Assembly (NCBI GenBank): GCA_017475805.1 | Contig: JAFVEW010000145.1 | Span: 1 to 6,493 of the forward strand | Direction of reading: 5' to 3' | DNA: 6,493 nt | Source of the DNA: Synergistaceae bacterium | GTDB taxonomy: Bacteria; Synergistota; Synergistia; Synergistales; Aminobacteriaceae | Shown here: positions 1-4,855 of the stretch, piece by piece | Numbering within the stretch: the first letter of the stretch is position 1 | Layout: each line of letters opens with the position of its first letter | Notes under the pieces: model-generated | What the model was told of the DNA's origin: nothing | Database searches by the model: none | What the model saw: only the letters and a program-made list of their open reading frames with translations | Made by a program: the position numbers and the translations under genes

Positions 1-192
1 TCCGTCAAGAAGGTAATCTGTAGAAGTGTCCAAAGCATTTGCGATTTTTGTTATATATTTAGGACTGACGCTTACCCTATTGGTTTCCCATCTCGAGATA
101 ACACTGCCCTCAGTTCCAATCTTTTTTCCTAAGTCGGCTTGAGATAATCCGCGCCTAATCCTTAATTCCCTAATTCGATTTCCAATAAACAT
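1..192 (-). CDS. XRE/Cro-family HTH transcriptional regulator, N-terminal part (cut by window edge)
   Basis: Reading the minus strand from the ATG at 192 gives 64 uninterrupted codons to the window edge, so the C-terminus is missing. The protein begins MFIGNRIRELRIRRGLSQAD, a textbook opening for a Cro/C1-type HTH domain. The second helix is SQADLGKKIG (residues 17-26). The recognition helix follows as GSVISRWETNR (29-39), with the usual Ser, Trp and Glu. The end, ANALDTSTDYLLDG, is the typical close of the domain. It is a DNA-binding regulator; whether a sensor or peptidase domain follows cannot be seen. The start is slightly odd: the only purine-rich site, AAAGGA, abuts the ATG, too close for normal Shine-Dalgarno pairing. 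No other ATG or GTG lies upstream in frame before a stop, and the domain's N-terminus fits this ATG. Its target is unknown. Confidence 0.85.
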   Translation of the reverse strand, partial: MFIGNRIRELRIRRGLSQADLGKKIGTEGSVISRWETNRVSVSPKYITKIANALDTSTDYLLDG

Positions 193-236
193 TCCTTTAT
201 ATCCCGATTCAGTTAGAATTAGAAAAGAATATAAAT

Positions 237-242
237 ATTATA
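237..242 (-). promoter_or_regulatory. Candidate -10 box for the XRE regulator
   Basis: TATAAT is present on the minus strand 44 bases upstream of the XRE ATG, right after the DUF1810 stop codon. The expected -35 region, which falls inside the end of the DUF1810 gene, has no good TTGACA match. The call rests on the -10 box and its position only. Confidence 0.3.
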
Positions 243-244
243 TC

Positions 245-661
245 TTAAATTAAATTAATCGTGTTATTGTCCATTTTGCCGTCGAAAAATTTTCCAAGAA
301 CTTTATGGAAAATCGAATTATTTTCGCCCGAAGCATAAGCAAATAAAGTCATGCAGGATTTTAATTTCATAGCGTCAATATCGCTATTCATGACATCAAC
401 GGGGTCATTTTTTGAAAGTTTTAATAATGTTTCTGTAATTTCTATTAATCTTTTGCCAAGCACAGGGTGAGCTAAATAATTTTTAGCTTCGTCGAGATTT
501 TCGATGCCGTAATATTCAGCGTTATAGCTGCGTCCTAAGTCTTTAAGCTGCGGAAAAATATACCAAATCCAGTGAGTTTGTTTACGTCCTGCTTTAATTT
601 CGCTCAAAGCAAATTTATAATCTCTATCTTGAGCTTTTATAAATCTTTCTAAATCGTACAT
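245..661 (-). CDS. DUF1810 family protein, 138 aa
   Basis: This is a complete small protein of the DUF1810 family (Pfam PF08837), whose function is not established. Family landmarks appear in order: an N-terminal LERFIKAQ (residues 4-11), the signature THWIWYIFPQLKDLGRS (29-45), YGI (51-53), HPVLGKRL (65-72), DAMKLKSCMTLF (96-107), and a C-terminal VLGKFFDGKMDNNT (121-134). A length near 140 residues is normal for the family, and the ATG sits where the family normally begins. There is no signal peptide or membrane segment, so it is probably cytoplasmic. No Shine-Dalgarno is visible upstream: the leader is almost pure A and T and coincides with the T-tract of the phosphofructokinase terminator. 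Expression may be weak or depend on readthrough. It shares its strand with the XRE gene, 52 bases downstream, but no functional link is evident. Confidence 0.85.
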   Translation of the reverse strand: MYDLERFIKAQDRDYKFALSEIKAGRKQTHWIWYIFPQLKDLGRSYNAEYYGIENLDEAKNYLAHPVLGKRLIEITETLLKLSKNDPVDVMNSDIDAMKLKSCMTLFAYASGENNSIFHKVLGKFFDGKMDNNTINLI

Positions 662-668
662 TTTTAAT

Positions 669-712
669 AAAAAAATAAAAAATTAGGAGCAAGAAAAAAA
701 TTCCTCACTCCT
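669..712 (-). terminator. Rho-independent terminator after the phosphofructokinase gene
   Basis: On the minus strand the arm AGGAGTGAGGAA (701-712) pairs with TTTCTTGCTCCT (685-696) across a TTTT loop. This gives a 12-bp stem that includes three G-T wobbles. Two T-runs follow, of six (677-682) and seven (669-675). It begins 17 bases past the phosphofructokinase stop codon. Confidence 0.7.
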
Positions 713-728
713 CATTCCTAATTCCTAA
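701..728 (-). repeat. Four tandem degenerate 7-bp repeats (TKAGGAR)
   Basis: Read on the minus strand immediately after the phosphofructokinase stop codon are TTAGGAA, TTAGGAA, TGAGGAG and TGAGGAA, four head-to-tail copies filling all 28 bases. The last two copies supply the left arm of the terminator stem. The array is seen directly; its origin by replication slippage is inference. Confidence 0.7.
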
Positions 729-1961
729 CTAACTATAAAGTCTTTCGACTGCGCCGTGAACTTCCTGTAATTTAGGAATATACTGCTGACGATAGCGTCC
801 GAAGCAAACGTCCATCTGCTCATAGAAGGCGACTGTATCAAGTCCGACAAATCTTTGAGCAATAGCTTCTGCTGTAGGCATGTAACGAATTTCGCCGTCA
901 TACATTTTCGTAACGGTTACGCCGCTAACGCCTTCGTCGAGAAGAATGACTGCCGCTGCTCCGATTTGTTTTCCGAAGTTTACGTCGTAGGCTGATGAAG
1001 CACCGCTGCGAACTATATGGCTCGGAATGACTTCGCGGATTTCAGGAATTTCAAAAACTCCGGGAACGAACATTCCGGAAGTCTTCATAAATTGTTTAAT
1101 CTCCGGGTCTTCTTTCATCATGTTTTCGAGAGTTTCTTTGACGAAGCGTCCTGCGCCTGCGAGTTTCGGGTGTCCGAACGAGTCATTAGCTTTTCCGCCG
1201 CCGTCCGAGAACAATTGGCCGTCTTCGCCTCTGACGCCTTCAGCAACGACGATTGTGTAAGTTCCTGCGTGAACGTCGGAGTTCAAAATTCTTCTGATAT
1301 AGTAATGCTTTAAGTGCGAATAAACTGCGTTGAAATCGACGGGAACTTCAGGAATTAAAATGCAGTCTGCGTCTGCTGCGATACCGCCTCTGAAAGCTGT
1401 ATGGCCTGCGTAACGTCCGAAAACTTCGATGACCATAATTCTATTGTGAGTTGTTCCAGTTGTTTTAAGGTCGTCAACGATGTCAGCGATTTTGTTAATG
1501 GCCGAGTCTCCGCCGACTGAATAAGTCTGAAGGTCTAAATCCATTGTTTTAGGAGCGTGAACGCAAGGAATTCCGTGTTCAGAAAGGTCAACAACAACGC
1601 TTCCTGTATCATCGCCGCCGGAAATTACGAGGCCGTCAATGTTATGTTTACGAAGTCCCATTGAAATTCTGTCGTATTTATCGGGGTCATTGATTTTTGA
1701 AATTTTTACTCGGCTGTGTCCTGCGTCGCTTCCTGCGAACTGTGAATTAACGTGGTCTGTGCGTTCTTCGTCGAGTTCGACAAGATGATCGAAATTAACG
1801 AGATTATAAAGTCCTGCATAGCCGTTTGGAATTGTGAAAGTTCTCATTCCGCGCATTAAAGCAGCTTTAGCCGCGCCACGAATAACAGCGTTAAGACCGC
1901 CGCAGTCGCCGCCGGAGGTGATGATACCGATGTTTTTCATTTTTCTTTTTTCTTCTGCCAA
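729..1961 (-). CDS. 6-phosphofructokinase, probably pyrophosphate-dependent type (410 aa)
   Basis: This glycolytic enzyme phosphorylates fructose 6-phosphate to fructose 1,6-bisphosphate in the cytoplasm. Numbering from the TTG start, phosphoryl-donor and catalytic motifs occur in order: ITSGGDCGGLNAVIRG (14-29), SGGDDTGS (114-121), PKTMDLDL (137-144), FGRYAG (181-186), VAEGVRGE (239-246) and VRSGASSAYD (317-326). In ATP-dependent enzymes the positions equivalent to E. coli residues 104 and 124 are both Gly. Here they are Asp (D118) and Lys (K138), the pair associated with use of pyrophosphate. The catalytic Asp is kept (D141), but the usual Asn of TIDND is Leu142. I chose TTG at 1961 because AAGGAG lies 9 bases before it. 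An ATG at 1940 would also keep every motif but has only a weak site. The gene has its own promoter and terminator, so it is probably monocistronic. Donor preference is inferred from residues, not proven. Confidence 0.93.
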   Translation of the reverse strand: MAEEKRKMKNIGIITSGGDCGGLNAVIRGAAKAALMRGMRTFTIPNGYAGLYNLVNFDHLVELDEERTDHVNSQFAGSDAGHSRVKISKINDPDKYDRISMGLRKHNIDGLVISGGDDTGSVVVDLSEHGIPCVHAPKTMDLDLQTYSVGGDSAINKIADIVDDLKTTGTTHNRIMVIEVFGRYAGHTAFRGGIAADADCILIPEVPVDFNAVYSHLKHYYIRRILNSDVHAGTYTIVVAEGVRGEDGQLFSDGGGKANDSFGHPKLAGAGRFVKETLENMMKEDPEIKQFMKTSGMFVPGVFEIPEIREVIPSHIVRSGASSAYDVNFGKQIGAAAVILLDEGVSGVTVTKMYDGEIRYMPTAEAIAQRFVGLDTVAFYEQMDVCFGRYRQQYIPKLQEVHGAVERLYS

Positions 1962-1970
1962 AATAAAAAA

Positions 1971-1976
1971 CTCCTT
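1971..1976 (-). promoter_or_regulatory. Shine-Dalgarno that selects the TTG start of phosphofructokinase
   Basis: AAGGAG on the minus strand is followed by a 9-base spacer and then TTG at 1959-1961, which opens the protein as (M)AEEKRKMKNIG. No comparable site stands before the ATG at 1940, nor before the ATG at 2036, which lies at the end of the preceding terminator. Confidence 0.65.
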
Positions 1977-2004
1977 TATAAAAAATTTTTTTCTGAATTT
2001 ATTT

Positions 2005-2010
2005 ATTATA
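2005..2010 (-). promoter_or_regulatory. Candidate -10 box of the phosphofructokinase promoter
   Basis: A perfect TATAAT on the minus strand would place transcription start near 1998, giving a leader of roughly 37 bases to the TTG start. The -35 region, just past the upstream terminator T-tract, reads CTAAAA at 17-base spacing and is poor. Confidence 0.45.
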
Positions 2011-2036
2011 CTGTGAAATTGAAAGAATTTTAGCAT

Positions 2037-2086
2037 AAAAAATTCTCTCCTCTTAATTTTTTATGAACTAAATTAAAAGGAGAGAA
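2037..2086 (-). terminator. Strong Rho-independent terminator of the four-gene operon
   Basis: On the minus strand, TTCTCTCCTTTTAATTT (2070-2086) pairs with AAATTAAGAGGAGAGAA (2043-2059). The stem is 17 bp with a single T-G wobble around a 10-base loop, followed by six T (2037-2042). It lies 17 bases after the stop of the bacterioferritin-like gene and insulates the phosphofructokinase gene. On the plus strand the wobble becomes a C/A mismatch and the downstream T-tract is missing, so it is oriented for minus-strand transcripts. Confidence 0.88.
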
Positions 2087-2102
2087 ATGAGCAAAAAAAT
2101 TA

Positions 2103-2566
2103 TTAAATTAATGATGCGTACCAGTTTTCTTTGCCGATTAACTTAATGAGTTCAAGCTGCTGCTCGCCCCAATACATGTCGCTTTCTTCGTCCTGATAAT
2201 ATTCTTTAAGAATATCGTAAGTCGTGTAATCTTCTCTTGCACACTCGACAAGGCTTGCAAGCCACGCGAGGCCATCCTTTGAAACCTGAAGGTCATACTT
2301 CACAAATTCAAGAGCGTCATTGCAAACTGGGCCTTCTTTTTTCGCCTGAAGTTTAACTTCGCCGCCTAAATCAAGAATTCTGTCGACGCATTTTTTGACA
2401 TAACCGCGTTCTTCGCTTGCATGTTCGGCGTACTTATCAGCCAATTTGTTGAACCCCTGAGAAGCAAAAACTCTCGATTGAATTTCGTGGCCGTCTGCTT
2501 GCTGCGCGAGGTCTGTTACGATAACTTGAAGCCCCTCAATAATTTTTCTTTGTTTTTGTTTGACAT
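2103..2566 (-). pseudogene. Bacterioferritin/ferritin-like gene with a one-base N-terminal frameshift
   Basis: A strong AGGAGG with 7-base spacing precedes an ATG at 2566, which reads MSNKNKEK. It then runs through LLRGFKLS into a TAA (2516-2518). Shifting back one base at the A5 run (2543-2547) restores KIIEGLQVIVTDLAQQADGH and continues to the stop at 2103, giving 154 aa, the usual bacterioferritin length (about 155-160). The body resembles bacterioferritin, especially FNKLADKYAEHASEERGYV (39-57), CVDRILDLGG (60-69) and the C-terminal DEESDMYWGEQQLELIKLIG (126-145). By hand alignment to E. coli Bfr, one glutamate of each pair remains (E53, E127), while His54 becomes Tyr, Glu94 Ser, His130 Asp and haem-ligand Met52 Arg. 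A shorter product from TTG at 2444 would lose helix A. The shift could be a true mutation, a sequence error or slippage. As last gene of the operon it follows EFR1 by 23 bases. Confidence 0.75.
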
Positions 2567-2573
2567 AAAAATT

Positions 2574-2579
2574 CCTCCT
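2574..2579 (-). promoter_or_regulatory. Ribosome binding site of the bacterioferritin-like gene
   Basis: AGGAGG (within AAGGAGGAAT) lies 7 bases upstream of the ATG at 2566. It is among the best ribosome binding sites in the window. It shows that the intended start is this ATG, 41 codons before the first start codon available in the ferritin frame. Confidence 0.75.
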
Positions 2580-2589
2580 TAAAAAATTT

Positions 2590-3423
2590 TTATAAAAATA
2601 ATTCAGGCTCTAAACGAGTCTTTGGCATGTCCATAATAACTTTCATTATGTCAGCCATTTCTTTGCTCGTTGACTTAATTGCGTGCTTCGGACAGCGGTT
2701 TATACAGCCCCAGCAGCCTATGCACTTTTCAAGATCAAAAGTTTTTTTCGAGATATTAATTGCGTCAGTCGGGCAATGTTTCGCACAAGTTCCGCACTGA
2801 ATGCAACCATCGGTCATTTCTTTAGCTTTGTATGACGGCGGCAAAGTATAAGGCTCATCGGGATGCTGCTCACGGTAAGCTATAACTTTGTTACCGAGTT
2901 CAAGCGTTGACCAATTTGTTTTAGGAAGATTATGAAGCGTTAAATCGCCGCTTAAAACTTTTTCATAAGATTTTTGAGCAAAATCTTTCATAATTTCAAA
3001 GTCTTTATCGTCGGGACGTCCGGCCGCAAAACTTGTATCAATCGAATGACGAGCAACAAAAGCTCCAAGTGCCGCGACTTTGAAGCCGCTTTTTTCAGCA
3101 CGTTTAAGCATTTCGTTCAAAGCGATTCCGTAATAAGTATTGCCGAACGTTACAACGCCGATAAAAGGAGTCCCGTCAGCTTGCAGACATTCAAACATTT
3201 CGTCAGAAAGCGTGAAAAGTTTTCCTGCGGTCATACAGCCGAAGATAACTAAATCATTTTTATCGAAAATATATTTTTTCTTACGGCTTGCTGAAGCTAA
3301 AATGTCGTGAGTTTCAATCGGAAGGCCGCTATTAATATCAGCCGCGATTTTTTTCACGATTTTTTCAGTTGAGCCGCTCGGACTGAAATAAACGAGGTGA
3401 ATTTTTTTTATTTCGTTCGACAT
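2590..3423 (-). CDS. EFR1-type flavodoxin / 2[4Fe-4S] ferredoxin fusion protein (277 aa)
   Basis: This is an electron carrier joining a flavodoxin-like N-terminal domain to a bacterial ferredoxin domain. The flavodoxin part (about 6-160) has an FMN phosphate loop, FSPSGSTEKI (13-22), followed by the hydrophobic strand DLVIFGC (57-63) and GVVTFGNTYYG (89-99). The C-terminal part holds two classic [4Fe-4S] motifs, CxxCxxCxxxCP. The first cluster uses C207, C210, C213 and C217; the second uses C234, C237, C240 and C244. The architecture matches proteins named EFR1 family ferrodoxin in anaerobes. Family knowledge supports redox carriage; the partner is not known. Here the nitroreductase encoded 5 bases upstream is the obvious candidate. 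There is no signal peptide, so it is cytoplasmic. The ATG lacks a good Shine-Dalgarno site, suggesting translational coupling to the nitroreductase stop. Confidence 0.93.
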   Translation of the reverse strand: MSNEIKKIHLVYFSPSGSTEKIVKKIAADINSGLPIETHDILASASRKKKYIFDKNDLVIFGCMTAGKLFTLSDEMFECLQADGTPFIGVVTFGNTYYGIALNEMLKRAEKSGFKVAALGAFVARHSIDTSFAAGRPDDKDFEIMKDFAQKSYEKVLSGDLTLHNLPKTNWSTLELGNKVIAYREQHPDEPYTLPPSYKAKEMTDGCIQCGTCAKHCPTDAINISKKTFDLEKCIGCWGCINRCPKHAIKSTSKEMADIMKVIMDMPKTRLEPELFL

Positions 3424-3428
3424 TTTAA

Positions 3429-4001
3429 TTATTTCACGTAAGACACAGGAATTAGCTCCGGTTTAACTTTGCGTTCCTGAAGTTCTAAATCAGTGTAGCC
3501 GATTATTACGGAAGCTAAAGCGTCAAAGCCTTCGGGAATGTCAAGAGCTTTTCTGACATCAGGGCGGCCTCTCATAGCTACAACGGTGGTGTTAATTCCG
3601 CAATGAGCAAGGCCAAGCGCAGTAGCTTGAAGTTCCATATTCTCAATAATCGTGCCGACGTCCCAAAATAAATTAACGTTCATTAAATCAGCCTGAGCCT
3701 TCGGCATTTCGCTTTCATCATGAATTTTTCCTGAAAGAATTATCCACACCGGCGCGTTATAAAGATACGGACGAGGCATTTTAATAGTAGCTTCGGGAGC
3801 GGCGAAAATTACATCGGCAGCGTCTTCGGCTAAATTCATTGCGTCTTTACTCGTTACGACAGAAATATGAAATTTATGAAGATGAACAATGGGAGCTAAT
3901 AAAGCAGCGTCAATAACTTTTTTAATGTCCTCATTGGACGGCATTTTGTCATTATATTTTCGTGTTGATACACGCTTAGTTAAAACTTTCTCAAATTCCA
4001 T
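3429..4001 (-). CDS. Nitroreductase-family FMN flavoprotein (190 aa)
   Basis: This cytoplasmic FMN enzyme of the nitroreductase superfamily typically reduces nitroaromatics, quinones or other electrophiles with NAD(P)H or another donor. The N-terminal FMN-binding signature is KRVSTRKY (9-16), with R10, S12 and R14 in the RxSxRxF/Y pattern. Next come AALLAPIVHLHKFH (32-45), then the helix DVGTIIENMELQATALGLAHC (114-134) with a Cys at 134. The C-terminal ALASVIIGY (161-169) is the usual core strand. A length of 190 residues is normal for a compact single-domain member. TTGGAG lies 9 bases before the ATG and overlaps the stop of the upstream hydrolase gene, so translation is probably coupled. 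It is the second gene of the operon. Substrate is not predictable, but pairing with an HxlR regulator and a flavodoxin-ferredoxin suggests a stress-induced reductase fed by low-potential electrons. Confidence 0.92.
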   Translation of the reverse strand: MEFEKVLTKRVSTRKYNDKMPSNEDIKKVIDAALLAPIVHLHKFHISVVTSKDAMNLAEDAADVIFAAPEATIKMPRPYLYNAPVWIILSGKIHDESEMPKAQADLMNVNLFWDVGTIIENMELQATALGLAHCGINTTVVAMRGRPDVRKALDIPEGFDALASVIIGYTDLELQERKVKPELIPVSYVK

Positions 4002-4007
4002 TTTAAT

Positions 4008-4733
4008 TTACTCCAAATTCATAATAATTTTTTCTTCGAGATTTTTATAACCTTCAGGCGTGTGTGTTGAAAGGTAAATCGTTGGGTTATTTTTGATGAA
4101 GTCGCGAACTCTGTCGAGAGTATCACGAGCGGCCTCTAAGTCTTCAAAGACTATCGAGAGTTTATTTCTCTTTAATGCCGTGTCGTTGTAAGTAACGTCG
4201 CCGTGCATCATGTAATAAACTCCGTCAGCTTCAACTATTACGATTGAATTTCCTTTCGTGTGTCCGCGAGCCTTAATGAAATAAATTCCGTCAGCGATTT
4301 TTTGAGAATGTTCAAAATTTTTATAAGCTCCGTCGGTGTACTCGCAGCGTATAATATTTTCGCCCGTCAATTTCAAAGCGTCGGCATCTTCAGGACCGAT
4401 ATAAACTTTGGCGTTCGGAAATTCTTTAAGCTCGCCTGTGTGGTCAGGGTGTTTGTGAGTTACTAAAATTTTCGTAACCTGTTCAGGCTTATAGCCAAGA
4501 GCTTTGAAAGCGTCCATATAAGTATTAACTTTCGTGTAGCCTTTGAACGGTGTTTCAGGTGAAAGACCAGTATCAACTAAAATAACCTCGCCGTTTTCCA
4601 TGTCGATCAAAAAGTTTTGAAGGCTAGCAGGGAATTTTTCTTCGGGATTTCCATCAGCTTTGTTTTCTCCGCCGAAAAGGAAATCTCCGCCAAAAGAGCC
4701 GTCATCGTAAAGTTTAACGACTTTAATTTTCAT
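4008..4733 (-). CDS. Metallo-beta-lactamase-fold hydrolase, AHL-lactonase-like (241 aa)
   Basis: First gene of the operon. This is a metal-dependent hydrolase with a full set of MBL-fold ligands: the motif HKHPDH (93-98), H158 in GHTKGN, D179 in HGDV and H224 in STHTP. The order and spacing resemble N-acyl homoserine lactonases such as AiiA. As in AiiA, a Tyr sits three residues after the bridging Asp (GDVTY, Y182 here; Y194 in AiiA). The N-terminal FLIDMENGEVILVDTGL (41-57) is the usual first strand pair. There is no signal peptide, so it is probably cytoplasmic. AGGAGGG with 9-base spacing gives the ATG good support. Similar folds also serve other lactones, glyoxalase II and esters, so the substrate is open. 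In this operon a detoxifying hydrolysis is at least as likely as quorum quenching. The stop is 6 bases before the nitroreductase ATG. Confidence 0.9.
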   Translation of the reverse strand: MKIKVVKLYDDGSFGGDFLFGGENKADGNPEEKFPASLQNFLIDMENGEVILVDTGLSPETPFKGYTKVNTYMDAFKALGYKPEQVTKILVTHKHPDHTGELKEFPNAKVYIGPEDADALKLTGENIIRCEYTDGAYKNFEHSQKIADGIYFIKARGHTKGNSIVIVEADGVYYMMHGDVTYNDTALKRNKLSIVFEDLEAARDTLDRVRDFIKNNPTIYLSTHTPEGYKNLEEKIIMNLE

Positions 4734-4754
4734 TTTTAATTACCCTCCTGTAAA

Positions 4755-4783
4755 TTAATATTTCTTGAAAATCATTGCGTCAA
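4755..4783 (-). promoter_or_regulatory. Predicted sigma-70-type promoter of the four-gene operon
   Basis: On the minus strand TTGACG (4778-4783), a 17-base spacer and TATTAA (4755-4760) lie upstream of the hydrolase gene. The -35 matches five of six consensus bases and the -10 four of six. Its span overlaps the oppositely oriented hxlR promoter almost completely. Confidence 0.5.
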
Positions 4784-4793
4784 ATTTTAGAAT
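4765..4793 (+). promoter_or_regulatory. Predicted sigma-70-type promoter of the HxlR regulator
   Basis: On the plus strand TTGAAA (4765-4770), a 17-base spacer and TAGAAT (4788-4793) each match consensus at five of six positions. Transcription would start near 4800, leaving a leader of about 55 bases before the ATG. It shares bases 4765-4783 with the divergent operon promoter. Confidence 0.55.
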
Positions 4794-4824
4794 TACTTTA
4801 TCATTAAGACAATAACTCAGTTTT

Positions 4825-4841
4825 TTAATACCATTTAGTAA
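4825..4841. promoter_or_regulatory. Possible operator: imperfect palindrome upstream of hxlR
   Basis: TTAATA, five bases, then TAGTAA form an inverted repeat with one mismatch, touching the hxlR ribosome binding site (AAGGAG, 4840-4845). HxlR-family dimers bind short AT-rich inverted repeats, so autoregulation is possible. In such AT-rich DNA a chance match is quite likely. Confidence 0.22.
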
Positions 4842-4855
4842 GGAGAAAATTTTTT

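Noticed and set aside
1017..1313. Plus-strand open frames inside the phosphofructokinase gene
   Set aside because: They are antisense to a highly conserved enzyme, lack ribosome binding sites and resemble no family. Similar antisense frames at 1834-2016, 2974-3252, 4260-4466 and 4972-5190 were dropped for the same reason.
1977..1994. AT palindrome upstream of phosphofructokinase as a terminator or operator
   Set aside because: It is only runs of A and T meeting each other, as expected in an AT-rich leader, with no G-C pairs to stabilise a hairpin.
1962..2036. N-terminal extension of phosphofructokinase to the ATG at 2036
   Set aside because: This ATG lies immediately after the T-run of the upstream terminator, has no ribosome binding site, and would translate the predicted promoter and Shine-Dalgarno region. 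The added residues have no family match.
2103..2444. Ferritin-like protein starting at the TTG at 2444 as a natural 113-aa gene
   Set aside because: It would drop helix A and part of helix B, and it has only a GGGG stretch upstream. Ferritin-like coding clearly continues in the same frame to about 2543, next to a strong start site.
2540..2547. Programmed -1 frameshift site in the bacterioferritin-like gene
   Set aside because: The zero-frame heptamer is A AAA TTA. The AAA codon could re-pair after slipping, but TTA would mispair with ATT at its first base, so it is not a canonical slippery heptamer, and I saw no clear stimulatory hairpin. Simple slippage on five A remains possible but unproven.
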